Source of the DNA: JAENVT01 sp031370825
GTDB taxonomy: Bacteria; Actinomycetota; Acidimicrobiia; Acidimicrobiales; Ilumatobacteraceae
Direction: 5' to 3'
Assembly: GCA_031370825.1 (NCBI GenBank)
Contig: JANMRB010000157.1
Location: 1-64,000 of the forward strand
DNA length: 64,000 nt
The notes beneath the pieces were generated by a model. That model searched no databases and was not told the DNA's origin. It saw only the letters and a list, made by a program, of their open reading frames with translations. Positions 31,863 to 40,929 of the stretch are shown here, piece by piece. How positions within the stretch are numbered: position 1 is the first letter of the stretch; every line of letters begins with the position of its first letter. The position numbers and the translations under genes are program-made.

Positions 31863-34800
31863 ATGGGACAGTTGCAGAAGGTGAGTTGGCGAACGGTTGG
31901 CTATGCCGCGCTCGGCACCGTCGTCGCTGCCGCCTCTGTCGTCGCCATCATCAACAGCGACGGTGTGCGCCCGACGTCGCTCACCTCCAACGCAGCCACC
32001 AGATGGCTGGTGGACCAACTCAACAACCAAGTCGTTCTCGTTGACGGGTTGGCCGGCCACGTTGTCGCCAAGGTCACGCTCGATACCGAGACAGGATCCA
32101 ACGACGACGTGGCGGTTCAGGGCCCGGGCGGCGCTTTCCTGGTTGCCCCTTCACAGGGCTCGGTTCGCACGATCTCCACAGCGAAGCTGCAACTCGGCAC
32201 GGCGCAGACCGTCGGGTTGTTGTCGGAAGCCGGCGCCAAGTTCCGGGTCGGCACCAGCGGTCTGACGATCCTCAGTCCGCACACGAAGGAAGCCACTGTC
32301 GTTGCGGTGGACGATGTCACCCAGCCGATGGCTGTGCCGGAATCGGACTCCGCGTATCTGGCCGCGGACGGCAGCATGTGGCTGCTCTCGAAATCACAAG
32401 CGACCCACGTCAACGTCGACGACTCGCGCACGACCGTGCTGCTCCGCAGCAGTTCGAACGGCAAGACGACCACGATCGGTTCGCGTGCAGTCACGTTCGA
32501 CGCCGCTGATCAAGTGATGCATTGGCTCGGCGGTAGCAATGTCGCTGTCACTTCCCTCCCGAACCCCAGCGAAGCCGTCATGCAGGAGCCGGGCGACGAT
32601 GCTCCCTGCGTATGGATAGGTTCCGGCGACACGTTGTTGTGCGTCGGCAAGACGGGCATTGATCACACGCTCACCATTCGCGGCATGGGCATCGGTTCGA
32701 CCGACAGGCTGGCGATCGCCGGGCCTGCTGCAGTCGTCGTGCGAAACAGCAACAGGATCGACCGGATCGATCTCGAGGGCGAAAAGATGGCCAATGATCA
32801 GGCCCCGACAACTCCTTCGTCGACGCCGTCAATAACCGCATCGGGAAACCTGATCTGGCTCGACGAGCCCTCGGGCACGCACGCGTGGGTGGTCCACCGG
32901 TTCGGGATCAACCCGATCACGAAAGATGACGTGAACGCGCTGACCTTCGATGCACAGGGCCAGGTTCAGGACGCAGGCAATGGTGGAGACGCGCCGTCGC
33001 CGGCCGGAGGCAACGGAGGAGCCGACGAGACGAGCCATCTCGACCTCAATGGTCGCGAGGATCCACCAACCGCCGTCGACGACTCGGTCACGGCCCGCGC
33101 AGACACAACCATCACGATTCCTGTGACAGGCAATGACTGGGATCCCGATGGGGACCCGATTGCGGTCGATTCGGCCGGTATCGGCAAGCAAGCGACCCAC
33201 GGCACCGTTGACGTGCTCAACGGGACATCAGTGTCCTACAAGCCGGACCCTGGCTACAGCGGATTGGACTCGTTCGAATACACCATTGTCGACCCGTCCG
33301 GCGAGGGCGACACGGCAACCGTCAACGTGCAGTTGTTCCCGCCGGGCAGTCCCAACCAGCCTCCGATTGCCCGAGCCGACAAGGGATTCAAGACGAGGAT
33401 CGGCCGAGCGATAACCATCGACGTCCTGGCCAACGACATCGACCCCGAACGCGACGTCCTGAGGATCGCGACGTTCACCCCGAACGGCTCGGCCACGATC
33501 AGCGAGACGAAGGGTCCGACAGGACTGCCGGCGCTGCGTTATCAGCCGCCGTCCACGGCGGGCATCTACACGTTCACCTACCAGGCCGCCGATCCGCAAG
33601 GAGGCACCAGTCCGAAGACGCAAGTGACGGTCGAGGTGTCCGGCGCCGACGCCGCCAACGGTCCGCCGGTGGCCAACCCTGATGCTATTCGGCTTCCCGT
33701 CGGTGTGCCCGTCCCCCTCGATGTGAAGGCCAACGACACTGACCCCGATGGCGACGAGTTGACCATCTCACTCTCGAGCATCGGAACCGACGCGATCGAT
33801 GTGTCGCTGCAGGCTCAGCAGTTGAGCATCACCGTGCGACCAGGCGCAAAGGATCGTTCGCTGGTCTTCTACACCTTGTCCGATGGAATCAAGGAGCACG
33901 ACAAGAGGGGCGAGGTTCTCGTGCTGAGAATCGGCGACACGGCCGAGAACCGAGCGCCGGTGGCCAACCCTGACGCCGAGCGGGTCGTGATCGGTGAGTC
34001 GGTCAAGATCCCGGTGACCGCCAACGACATCGATCCAGACCACGACATCATCCGCCTGCTGACGGCCGGCACACCGACGGGAGGGGCCGGAACCACAATC
34101 GTCGAGGGCAACGCCGTCCGATTCACGCCGAACCTCCCCGACATCAAAGAACCCACCCCGGTCACGTTCACGTACACCATCACGGACGGAAACGGCCATG
34201 AGGCCACCGGTAATGTCACGGTCACCGTGCTGCTCGAAGCGTTGCCACGCGCTCCGTTCGCGCGCGACGACTTCGCCGATACCGAAGTCGACAAACCCGT
34301 CAACATCGACGTGTTGGCCAACGACGGCGACCCGTCGGGTGGCGGGCAACCGAGCCTGACCGGCAACCCGACATGTCCAAATGGCGGAACCGCCTCGAGA
34401 ACACCGGATGAGCGGATCACGTATGTTCCCCCCTCTGGTCAACCCGGCACTTTCCGTTGCAAGTACACGGTCATCAACCGCCAAGGCCTGGTTGCCGAGG
34501 CGTCCATCATCGTCACGGTCAATCCAGCGCTACCTGGCAATCACGACCCGCAGATAAATGCGACCAACACTCTGCCGACCGTCGACCTCGGCACGACCCT
34601 GTCAATCTTCGCCGCGGACATCGCCACCGACGCCGACAACGACCACCTGGTCTTCGTCTCGGTCGACAACCCGCTCAACGGCAAGGCCGAGATCAGACAG
34701 AACGGCGACAGCATCCTCTACACGGCACCGGCAATCGCCTCTGCCGAGAAGACCCCCACAGCAGTGAATGTCAGCTTCACGATCAGCGACGGCAACGACG

Positions 34801-36554
34801 GCAACGTCAGCGGCAGCGTTTCGGTCAAGATCAATGATCCCTCCGCGACGACCAGCACAACTCCCACCGGCACGGCGCCGGCGACGCATGACATCGCCAA
34901 GAACGCCACGGTCGGCGACTTGGTCCAGGTCGATGTCTTGTTCGAGCTGCGCGAATCGAACCCGTCGACGCTGACGGTCGGTCCGGTGAACCTCGATTCT
35001 GGCCCCGGATCTGCCCTGCAGGTCAGCCCCAGCGGCGTCGTCAGCGTGATAGTGACCGGGCCGGGAAACGTGGTGATCGGCTACACCGTGACCAACAGCG
35101 ACAACCTTCTCAGCAGCACAGGCAAGATCAAGATCACCGTCAACGAAGCGCAGACAAGCGGCAGCCCGCCGGTCGCCAACGACGACGAGATGATCGTGGC
35201 CAGCGGCGGGTCCGGCAGGATCGATCTTCTCGCAAACGACAGTGGCTACTCCGATCCCGGCGACGTGTTGGACATCAAGTTGATCCTGCGACCGCCCGCC
35301 GACTTCGGATCGGTCACTCTCATCGGGAGTCAGCTCACGTTCGTCGCCGCTGGCAACACCTCGGGAGACACCAACCTGACATATGAGCTGAGCGACGGCT
35401 CCGGCGTTTCGGTAGGCCACGTCAAGATCACGCTCAAGGCATGTGTGGACAGTCCGCCCGCGACAACCGGGGCACAGCTTTTCACGCCCTATCAGACGCC
35501 GATCAGCATCGACCTGAACCAGTACGTCGTGTCGGGCAGCATCCGTAGCGTCATCGGCGCCGGCCTGACTGGGGCGACCGGTGTCTACACACCGCCTGCC
35601 GGCTTCAACGGCGTAGAAACCGTCACCTACACCGTTGCCAACGGATGTGGTCAAACTGTCGAGGGCACCGTGACCATCGACGTCAACCGAATCCCAGTCG
35701 GGGACGACATCACGCGCGCCCTGGCACATGGTGACCAACTTTTGTTGCATGTCAACGAGCTCGCTTCCGACGACGAACCGCTGAAGATCACGGTCCTCAA
35801 TGGCAATCCGGGTTGGGTCAGCTGGGACGAGACCACCGTCAGCGCTACGCCGCCTGCCAGCGCCAGCGGTGACTACACGTTCACCGCCACAGTCGTGGAT
35901 CCGGGAGGATTGACGGCGACAGCCTCGATCACGCTGAGGGTCACCAACCTTGCGCCGACGGCCTTTGCCGACCAGTTCACGACCGACGATTCAACGTTTT
36001 CATTCGACCCCACGGAAAATGACTTCGATCCCGAAGGTGGCCTGCTGTGCGTACAGCCAGTGAACGTCGATCCTCCAAACGGCAGTGCCATCGTCGGGCC
36101 GAACCCCGCGCCCACGTGCCTGAAATCCATCACCATCTCCTTGGTCCACGGCGTCACGCACTTGACGTACACGGTCCGCGACGAGGGCGGGCTTACGGCG
36201 AGCTCGACCATCACGATCACATCGAACCGGCCGCCCACAGTTCCCGACGCAACGGGAGCGACCAATGGATTCCCGAGCGTGGACATCCCACTACTACCGA
36301 CCGAGCCCGATGGCGACGACGTTTCGGTCACCTGCAACACACCGGTAGATGGGGACGGGCCCAACGCGAACTTCGACGTCGGGATTTCCCCCAATCTCAA
36401 TGCCGGAGACAACCCGAAAATACATCCGAGGTACAAGCTCAGCGTGTCGGTCCAACAGCCGTTCCAACCGGGGGTTGACGATCAGTTCCACTGCACGGTG
36501 ACGGACAGCTTCGGCAGGGCGGCAGTCGCGACTGTCACCATCACGAACAGTTAG
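31863..36554 (+). CDS. Giant membrane-anchored Ig/cadherin-like repeat surface protein
   Basis: 1563 residues. One N-terminal membrane segment (about 12-31), then a 350-residue non-repeat region with a beta-propeller-like feel, a Gly-rich spacer (about 375-395), then about 12 tandem 85-100-residue beta-sandwich repeats to the C-terminus. Repeats carry the Ca-binding-type core N-D-x-D-P-x-x-D (for example VTGNDWDPDGDPI, VLANDIDPERDVL, VKANDTDPDGDEL, VTANDIDPDHDII); later copies lose the motif. No LPXTG-type or lipobox anchor is evident. Such proteins are encoded beside MoxR, DUF58 and transglutaminase genes in many actinobacteria. Adhesion, wall structure or secretion substrate are possible roles. 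Confidence 0.85.
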   Translation: MGQLQKVSWRTVGYAALGTVVAAASVVAIINSDGVRPTSLTSNAATRWLVDQLNNQVVLVDGLAGHVVAKVTLDTETGSNDDVAVQGPGGAFLVAPSQGSVRTISTAKLQLGTAQTVGLLSEAGAKFRVGTSGLTILSPHTKEATVVAVDDVTQPMAVPESDSAYLAADGSMWLLSKSQATHVNVDDSRTTVLLRSSSNGKTTTIGSRAVTFDAADQVMHWLGGSNVAVTSLPNPSEAVMQEPGDDAPCVWIGSGDTLLCVGKTGIDHTLTIRGMGIGSTDRLAIAGPAAVVVRNSNRIDRIDLEGEKMANDQAPTTPSSTPSITASGNLIWLDEPSGTHAWVVHRFGINPITKDDVNALTFDAQGQVQDAGNGGDAPSPAGGNGGADETSHLDLNGREDPPTAVDDSVTARADTTITIPVTGNDWDPDGDPIAVDSAGIGKQATHGTVDVLNGTSVSYKPDPGYSGLDSFEYTIVDPSGEGDTATVNVQLFPPGSPNQPPIARADKGFKTRIGRAITIDVLANDIDPERDVLRIATFTPNGSATISETKGPTGLPALRYQPPSTAGIYTFTYQAADPQGGTSPKTQVTVEVSGADAANGPPVANPDAIRLPVGVPVPLDVKANDTDPDGDELTISLSSIGTDAIDVSLQAQQLSITVRPGAKDRSLVFYTLSDGIKEHDKRGEVLVLRIGDTAENRAPVANPDAERVVIGESVKIPVTANDIDPDHDIIRLLTAGTPTGGAGTTIVEGNAVRFTPNLPDIKEPTPVTFTYTITDGNGHEATGNVTVTVLLEALPRAPFARDDFADTEVDKPVNIDVLANDGDPSGGGQPSLTGNPTCPNGGTASRTPDERITYVPPSGQPGTFRCKYTVINRQGLVAEASIIVTVNPALPGNHDPQINATNTLPTVDLGTTLSIFAADIATDADNDHLVFVSVDNPLNGKAEIRQNGDSILYTAPAIASAEKTPTAVNVSFTISDGNDGNVSGSVSVKINDPSATTSTTPTGTAPATHDIAKNATVGDLVQVDVLFELRESNPSTLTVGPVNLDSGPGSALQVSPSGVVSVIVTGPGNVVIGYTVTNSDNLLSSTGKIKITVNEAQTSGSPPVANDDEMIVASGGSGRIDLLANDSGYSDPGDVLDIKLILRPPADFGSVTLIGSQLTFVAAGNTSGDTNLTYELSDGSGVSVGHVKITLKACVDSPPATTGAQLFTPYQTPISIDLNQYVVSGSIRSVIGAGLTGATGVYTPPAGFNGVETVTYTVANGCGQTVEGTVTIDVNRIPVGDDITRALAHGDQLLLHVNELASDDEPLKITVLNGNPGWVSWDETTVSATPPASASGDYTFTATVVDPGGLTATASITLRVTNLAPTAFADQFTTDDSTFSFDPTENDFDPEGGLLCVQPVNVDPPNGSAIVGPNPAPTCLKSITISLVHGVTHLTYTVRDEGGLTASSTITITSNRPPTVPDATGATNGFPSVDIPLLPTEPDGDDVSVTCNTPVDGDGPNANFDVGISPNLNAGDNPKIHPRYKLSVSVQQPFQPGVDDQFHCTVTDSFGRAAVATVTITNS

Positions 36555-36592
36555 CAGTGATCAGTTCGACACGGCGTCCGAGCGCGGCTCGC

Positions 36593-38689
36593 TCAGCGCA
36601 GGGGTGACTGTGTGCGGCGGCGTAGCGAACGCGTGCTGAGCCACCACTTCCACCGCCACCATCGAGACGACGAGTTGCGAATGCTCGACTCGACGAGGTG
36701 CAACTGATCGACGGCATCGTCGGCACGCTCCGGATCACACGTTGCCGTGGCAAATGTGACCGCGTCGGCGTGCCGCTGCAGCCGGCCGAGTGGCGGACCG
36801 GCACCTGGTTGGGTTTGGACGCCGGCTTCGACGAGCTGGGCGTTGGTGTGGCTCGTTCGAAGGTTCGCGCCCGCGTCCACAAGCGCGTCTGTTGCCAGAG
36901 TCCATGCCGTGCTGACCCGGCGCGCCGGGTCCGCGGCCTTCAACCCTTTACGCCGGCGCAGCTTCTTCCAGGTGACGATGACCGCGAACACCACCGCCGG
37001 CCACAGCAACAGACCGGTGAACACGCCGCCGCGGAGCACCCAGATGCGAGCCGAGGCCCAGCGGGAGGCCTTTGCGGGGGGCAACGGTGGCTCGACCGGC
37101 TCGTTGGGCTTCGGTTGATCCACCTGCGGCGGATCAAGCGGCTGCGCGGCCTGGGGAGTCGCGGACTCGCCCGCTTGCTGATTGCTGGGAAGAGGCGCGT
37201 CCGATACGTCGGGCAGGAGCTCGACGGACACCCATTGGCCGCCAACACTCACTTCCGGCCAAGCGGTAGCTGTCTGCGTTGTGATGGTGTCGGACTGTCC
37301 GGTGCTGTCAAGCCGGTAACCGGTCGCAATTCGGGCGTCTACACCAAGGCTGCGGGCGAGGAGCACGAACCCGGTGACGAACTGCTCGAGGTTGCCGACT
37401 TTGCCCGTGCGCAGAAAGTTGTCGATGAGGTGATCCTGTACTCCACCGGGCGTGGTGGGGTTGAGTTGATAGTTGTCGTGCAGGTTTGCCGCCAGCTCAG
37501 CGACCCTCTCGGCGACTGTGCCGCTGGGGGCCATGATCGCGGCCAGTGATGCGTACGAGTTCTCGATGTCGGTGGGTTGCACCGTGGCCAAAAGGTTGGC
37601 GGATTGCGGATCGAAGGTGCCGACTGGCTCGACGGTGAAAACGGTGACTGCCGGTCGCTTGGTGCCGATGATGCTGACCACCCGCCGCTCGGCGTCGGTC
37701 TCGACCGGGTTCGTGCTGCGCAGCAAGCGGCCCGGCGACACCCACAGCGCAGTGTCGGCGCGCGTTGCGGTGACCTTGACCGTGACCTGCGACGCACCCG
37801 TCGGTTGACCGAGTCGGTTTCCGACCGGAGTCAGCCTGCCACTGGTCGACCAGGACTCGCCGTTGTAGACATCGAGGGATGCTGTGCGCCACAGGTGCAG
37901 CTTGCTGAGCGCCGGCGACTGGACCTCGTACAGCACATCGGGCGGATCGGCATTCTGTTGGGCGACGACATCGGCAAGCGGGTCGAGCAGCGAGAGCTGG
38001 CTGTCGGCGGGCTCGCCGTGACGGGGGTTGGCACGATCGGCGACAGCAACCCCCACCCCGAGCGTTGCGGCCAACGCCGCGAAGGCCGAGACCACCGCGA
38101 CCAGCGAGCCGGAGCGCACGCTGGCGACACGATCATCGAGGCCGATCCACAACAACACGAACGCCGAGATTGCGGCGCATGCGACTGGCTGCCATTGCGG
38201 ACCGTCCGGAGCGCCGACCGCGATCATCGCGACCATCGCAACAACGAGGGGAGCGATGGCGAGGGCCCTCCAGCGCACACGCATGGCCAGATCGATCGAC
38301 ACCGCCGTGGCGACGAAGATCAGCGCGGCCAGTGCAACGAAGATCGTCGAGAAACGGGGGCTCGGCCATGAGGTGGTGATGACCTGCCGTGGGCCATCGA
38401 GCAGGCCACGAGAGAACGAGTCCGCCGTTCCGTCGGCCGTGTAGGCGACGAGGATGCCCGAAACGACGAACGTGATCGTCAGCGCGGCCACCCGGGCCAC
38501 GAGGTGCAGACGCGAAACGAGCCACCCGACCACCACGGCGAGGACCGCCGGGACCATCAGGATCGGCTCGAACCGCGTGCCGACGACACGTGCTCCGCTG
38601 AGCGCCAAGCCGCCTGCAAAGACAAACACCGCAAGCGCACGGACGACGCCGCGACCGTTGGTGAGGGGAGAGCTGGCGCTCAGTTCCAT
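36593..38689 (-). CDS. Transglutaminase-like (TgpA-type) membrane protein lacking catalytic Cys and His
   Basis: 698 residues. About six membrane helices (15-215), an outer domain with a transglutaminase core (about 400-500), a Pro-rich linker, a further helix (about 550-575) and a DUF4129-like tail. In active members the core reads G-x-C-x-x-F-A and H-A-W-P-E. Here it reads GNLEQFV (432-438), with Leu434 at the Cys site, and TAWPE (475-479), with Thr475 at the His site; the third acidic residue is kept as Glu490. The fold is otherwise intact (LLARSLGVDARIATGY). ATG at 38687-38689 overlaps the DUF58 gene end by 10 nt; the longer open frame is a shadow. Probably a structural member of the MoxR cluster. 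Confidence 0.85.
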   Translation of the reverse strand: MELSASSPLTNGRGVVRALAVFVFAGGLALSGARVVGTRFEPILMVPAVLAVVVGWLVSRLHLVARVAALTITFVVSGILVAYTADGTADSFSRGLLDGPRQVITTSWPSPRFSTIFVALAALIFVATAVSIDLAMRVRWRALAIAPLVVAMVAMIAVGAPDGPQWQPVACAAISAFVLLWIGLDDRVASVRSGSLVAVVSAFAALAATLGVGVAVADRANPRHGEPADSQLSLLDPLADVVAQQNADPPDVLYEVQSPALSKLHLWRTASLDVYNGESWSTSGRLTPVGNRLGQPTGASQVTVKVTATRADTALWVSPGRLLRSTNPVETDAERRVVSIIGTKRPAVTVFTVEPVGTFDPQSANLLATVQPTDIENSYASLAAIMAPSGTVAERVAELAANLHDNYQLNPTTPGGVQDHLIDNFLRTGKVGNLEQFVTGFVLLARSLGVDARIATGYRLDSTGQSDTITTQTATAWPEVSVGGQWVSVELLPDVSDAPLPSNQQAGESATPQAAQPLDPPQVDQPKPNEPVEPPLPPAKASRWASARIWVLRGGVFTGLLLWPAVVFAVIVTWKKLRRRKGLKAADPARRVSTAWTLATDALVDAGANLRTSHTNAQLVEAGVQTQPGAGPPLGRLQRHADAVTFATATCDPERADDAVDQLHLVESSIRNSSSRWWRWKWWLSTRSLRRRTQSPLR

Positions 38690-39795
38690 CGCGCCCACCT
38701 CTCTGCGAACTGACCGGCATCGTTGGCCGCGATGGCCGCGCAGGCGAGACCTGCGGTCTCGGCGCCGACGCCGATCCTGGCGACACTGATCTGGTCTCCG
38801 TGCGAAAAGACCGTCGACGGACCCCGGGGCCCGGTCACGACCAGCACCGCAACTCCACCGAGGCCGCCTGTGAAGAGGCTGGCGACCGAGAGCACATCGG
38901 TGCCGCTGCCCTGCTCGAGCGGCGTCAACAGGTCGAGCATCTCGGATTGGTCGACCAGTGGATACGGCCGACCTGCCCGCACGCGCGATGTCGTACGAAC
39001 GACCACGTCGAGGCCTGAACGGAGTGCGAACGCGGCGACACTGGCGCCTGCGTCGACGATCTCCTCGAAGTCGTCGGGTGAGGCAGCGTCGGTCGAGGTA
39101 TCGATGACGACCGTGAACTCGTGGCGTCGCAGGTCGACGAATTCGCGGATCATCAACGTGGCAGCACGAGCCGAGGTCGGCCAATGGATCAATCTGGTGT
39201 CGTCGCCGTACTGGTACTCGCGCAGCGACTGGAACCCTGACTGCGGGTCGCCTGATGGCCGCCGCAGCACGGCATCGTTGGTGATCACACGTACGGCGCC
39301 CGATGCCGTGATGAGCGGATACACGCGGGGATGCACTACGACTGCACCCATCTGACCCAGAGGACGGCTAGCCGAGGCCAGCCCAAGTTGGTCCGTCCGC
39401 TCGAACGACAATGGACCGATCGGGAAGATCCCCCGACGGCGGGTCGCGAACTGGGCCTCGACCTCATGCCGGGTCATGCGCGGCAGAGTCGGCACCTCGA
39501 ACGATTGGTGAAGGCCTTGGAACTCGTCGGTCAGGCGAGTCGAGCCAAGCCTGTGTTGAGTCTGATTGAAGATCTGGTAGCGAACGTGAACCATCTCACC
39601 ACGTGCGACTCGCGCTGTGACCAGCCGCCGTCGAGCAGTGTGCCGAGTCGGTCGCCGAGACGTGTACAGGGCAAGGCCAACCGCGATCGCGCCCGCGGCC
39701 GCGAGCGCGAGTAGCTCTTCGTACCGCCAGAACAGACCGAAGAACGTGCAGATCGCTGTTCCAATCAACACTCCGAGCCCGGTGCGAGTCAGCAC
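38680..39795 (-). CDS. DUF58 domain protein (MoxR-cluster, von Willebrand-like)
   Basis: 371 residues with two N-terminal membrane helices and a DUF58 domain. The family signature FQSLREYQYGDDTRLIHWPTSAR and the following TLMIREF are clear. DUF58 proteins are partners of MoxR AAA ATPases, with a vWA-like fold (FTVVIDTSTDAAS gives a D-x-S-type MIDAS start). GTG at 39793-39795 lies 4 nt after the MoxR stop, and its own end overlaps the transglutaminase-like gene, so MoxR, DUF58 and the pseudo-transglutaminase are one operon. Confidence 0.92.
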   Translation of the reverse strand: MLTRTGLGVLIGTAICTFFGLFWRYEELLALAAAGAIAVGLALYTSRRPTRHTARRRLVTARVARGEMVHVRYQIFNQTQHRLGSTRLTDEFQGLHQSFEVPTLPRMTRHEVEAQFATRRRGIFPIGPLSFERTDQLGLASASRPLGQMGAVVVHPRVYPLITASGAVRVITNDAVLRRPSGDPQSGFQSLREYQYGDDTRLIHWPTSARAATLMIREFVDLRRHEFTVVIDTSTDAASPDDFEEIVDAGASVAAFALRSGLDVVVRTTSRVRAGRPYPLVDQSEMLDLLTPLEQGSGTDVLSVASLFTGGLGGVAVLVVTGPRGPSTVFSHGDQISVARIGVGAETAGLACAAIAANDAGQFAERWARWN

Positions 39796-39799
39796 GCCA

Positions 39800-40750
39800 T
39801 CAACCCTCGCGGTGACGGGGTACTGCGATGTCGTCGACGATCTCGGCCAACACCTGCTCGCTGCGCACGCCGCGAAGCTCGGCTTCGGAGCTCAACGAGA
39901 TGCGGTGACCGAACACCGGCTCGATGAGAGTTTTGATGTCGTCAGGTGTCACGTAACCGCGTTGCTCGCTGGCGGCATATGCCTTGGCGACGCGCATCAG
40001 CGACAACGTGCCACGCGTCGATACGCCGAGGCGCAGGTCGGGATGGCCTCGAGTGGCATTGGCGAGACGGACGATGTAGTCGTTGATGCTGTGCACGACC
40101 TCGATCTGCTCGATCGCAGCGATCAGTTGCTCGAGTTGCGTCGCGTTGGTGACGGCAGGAACCCCGCGGTCACGGTTCTCGCGCCGGTACGCCTCGAGAA
40201 CCACGACCTCGGTGGCTTGGTCTGCGTACCCGAGCGACAACTTCATCGCGAATCGGTCCAGCTGCACATCGGGCAGAGGAAAGGTGCCGTGGAAATCGCG
40301 CGGGTTCTGGGTGGCGATGACGAAGAAGGGTCGCGGCACGAGGTGCGGGACACCGTCGGCAGTGACCTGACGCTCCTCCATCACCTCGAGCAGCGCTGAC
40401 TGCGTCTTCGGGCTTGCCCGGTTGATCTCGTCTCCGATCAGAACGTTGGTGAAGACCGGGCCCTGGCGAAACGAGAAGGACGAGGTGCGCTGGTCGAAGA
40501 CCATGACCCCGGTGACGTCACTGGGCAACAGGTCGGGAGTGAACTGCACACGCTTCCACGATCCGGCGATCGAACCGGCGATGGCCTTGGCCATGGACGT
40601 CTTACCCGTGCCCGGCACATCGTCGATCAGTAGATGACCCTCCGTGAGCAGGCAGCACAGAGCCAGCCGAATCGCTTCGGCTTTTCCACGCACGATGCTT
40701 TCGACGTTGTCGATCAACGCGTGGAATACGCTGGCTACCTGGTCCGCCAT
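39800..40750 (-). CDS. MoxR-family AAA+ ATPase
   Basis: 316 residues. A chaperone-like AAA+ ATPase that matures partner complexes. Walker A VPGTGKTS (45-52), Walker B VLIGDEIN (D107, E108), and the sensor stretch FFVIATQNPRDFHGTFPLPDVQLDRF are intact. First gene of the minus-strand MoxR-DUF58-transglutaminase operon, divergent from the EccC-like gene with a 179-nt control region. Confidence 0.95.
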   Translation of the reverse strand: MADQVASVFHALIDNVESIVRGKAEAIRLALCCLLTEGHLLIDDVPGTGKTSMAKAIAGSIAGSWKRVQFTPDLLPSDVTGVMVFDQRTSSFSFRQGPVFTNVLIGDEINRASPKTQSALLEVMEERQVTADGVPHLVPRPFFVIATQNPRDFHGTFPLPDVQLDRFAMKLSLGYADQATEVVVLEAYRRENRDRGVPAVTNATQLEQLIAAIEQIEVVHSINDYIVRLANATRGHPDLRLGVSTRGTLSLMRVAKAYAASEQRGYVTPDDIKTLIEPVFGHRISLSSEAELRGVRSEQVLAEIVDDIAVPRHREG

Positions 40751-40758
40751 GGCCGGTG

Positions 40759-40764
40759 ATGCTA
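40759..40764 (-). promoter_or_regulatory. Putative -10 box of the MoxR operon (leaderless)
   Basis: Minus-strand TAGCAT lies 8 nt before the MoxR ATG at 40750. Confidence 0.4.
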
Positions 40765-40814
40765 TCGCTCATCTATCCTGGCCGGGGGTACCGCCACTTT
40801 GCGAAAGTCAGAAC

Positions 40815-40844
40815 TTGACGTTGTCTTGAATTTTGAGGTTATCT
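40815..40844 (+). promoter_or_regulatory. Possible promoter of the EccC-like gene
   Basis: TTGACG (40815-40820) with TTATCT 18 nt later (40839-40844). A second candidate -10, TACCGT at 40911-40916, would give a leader of about 6 nt. Neither is strong. Confidence 0.3.
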
Positions 40845-40929
40845 CGTGGACCAGTCATACCGATAACAAGATCATGAGGCCCGTGTACGTTCTCGAGCCC
40901 CTCGGACACCTACCGTCGCGCCCGCACCC

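Noticed and set aside
33061..36554. Possible DNA tandem repeat or CRISPR-like array in the Ig-repeat gene
   Set aside because: The repeats are protein-level only; the DNA shows no short identical direct repeats with regular spacers.
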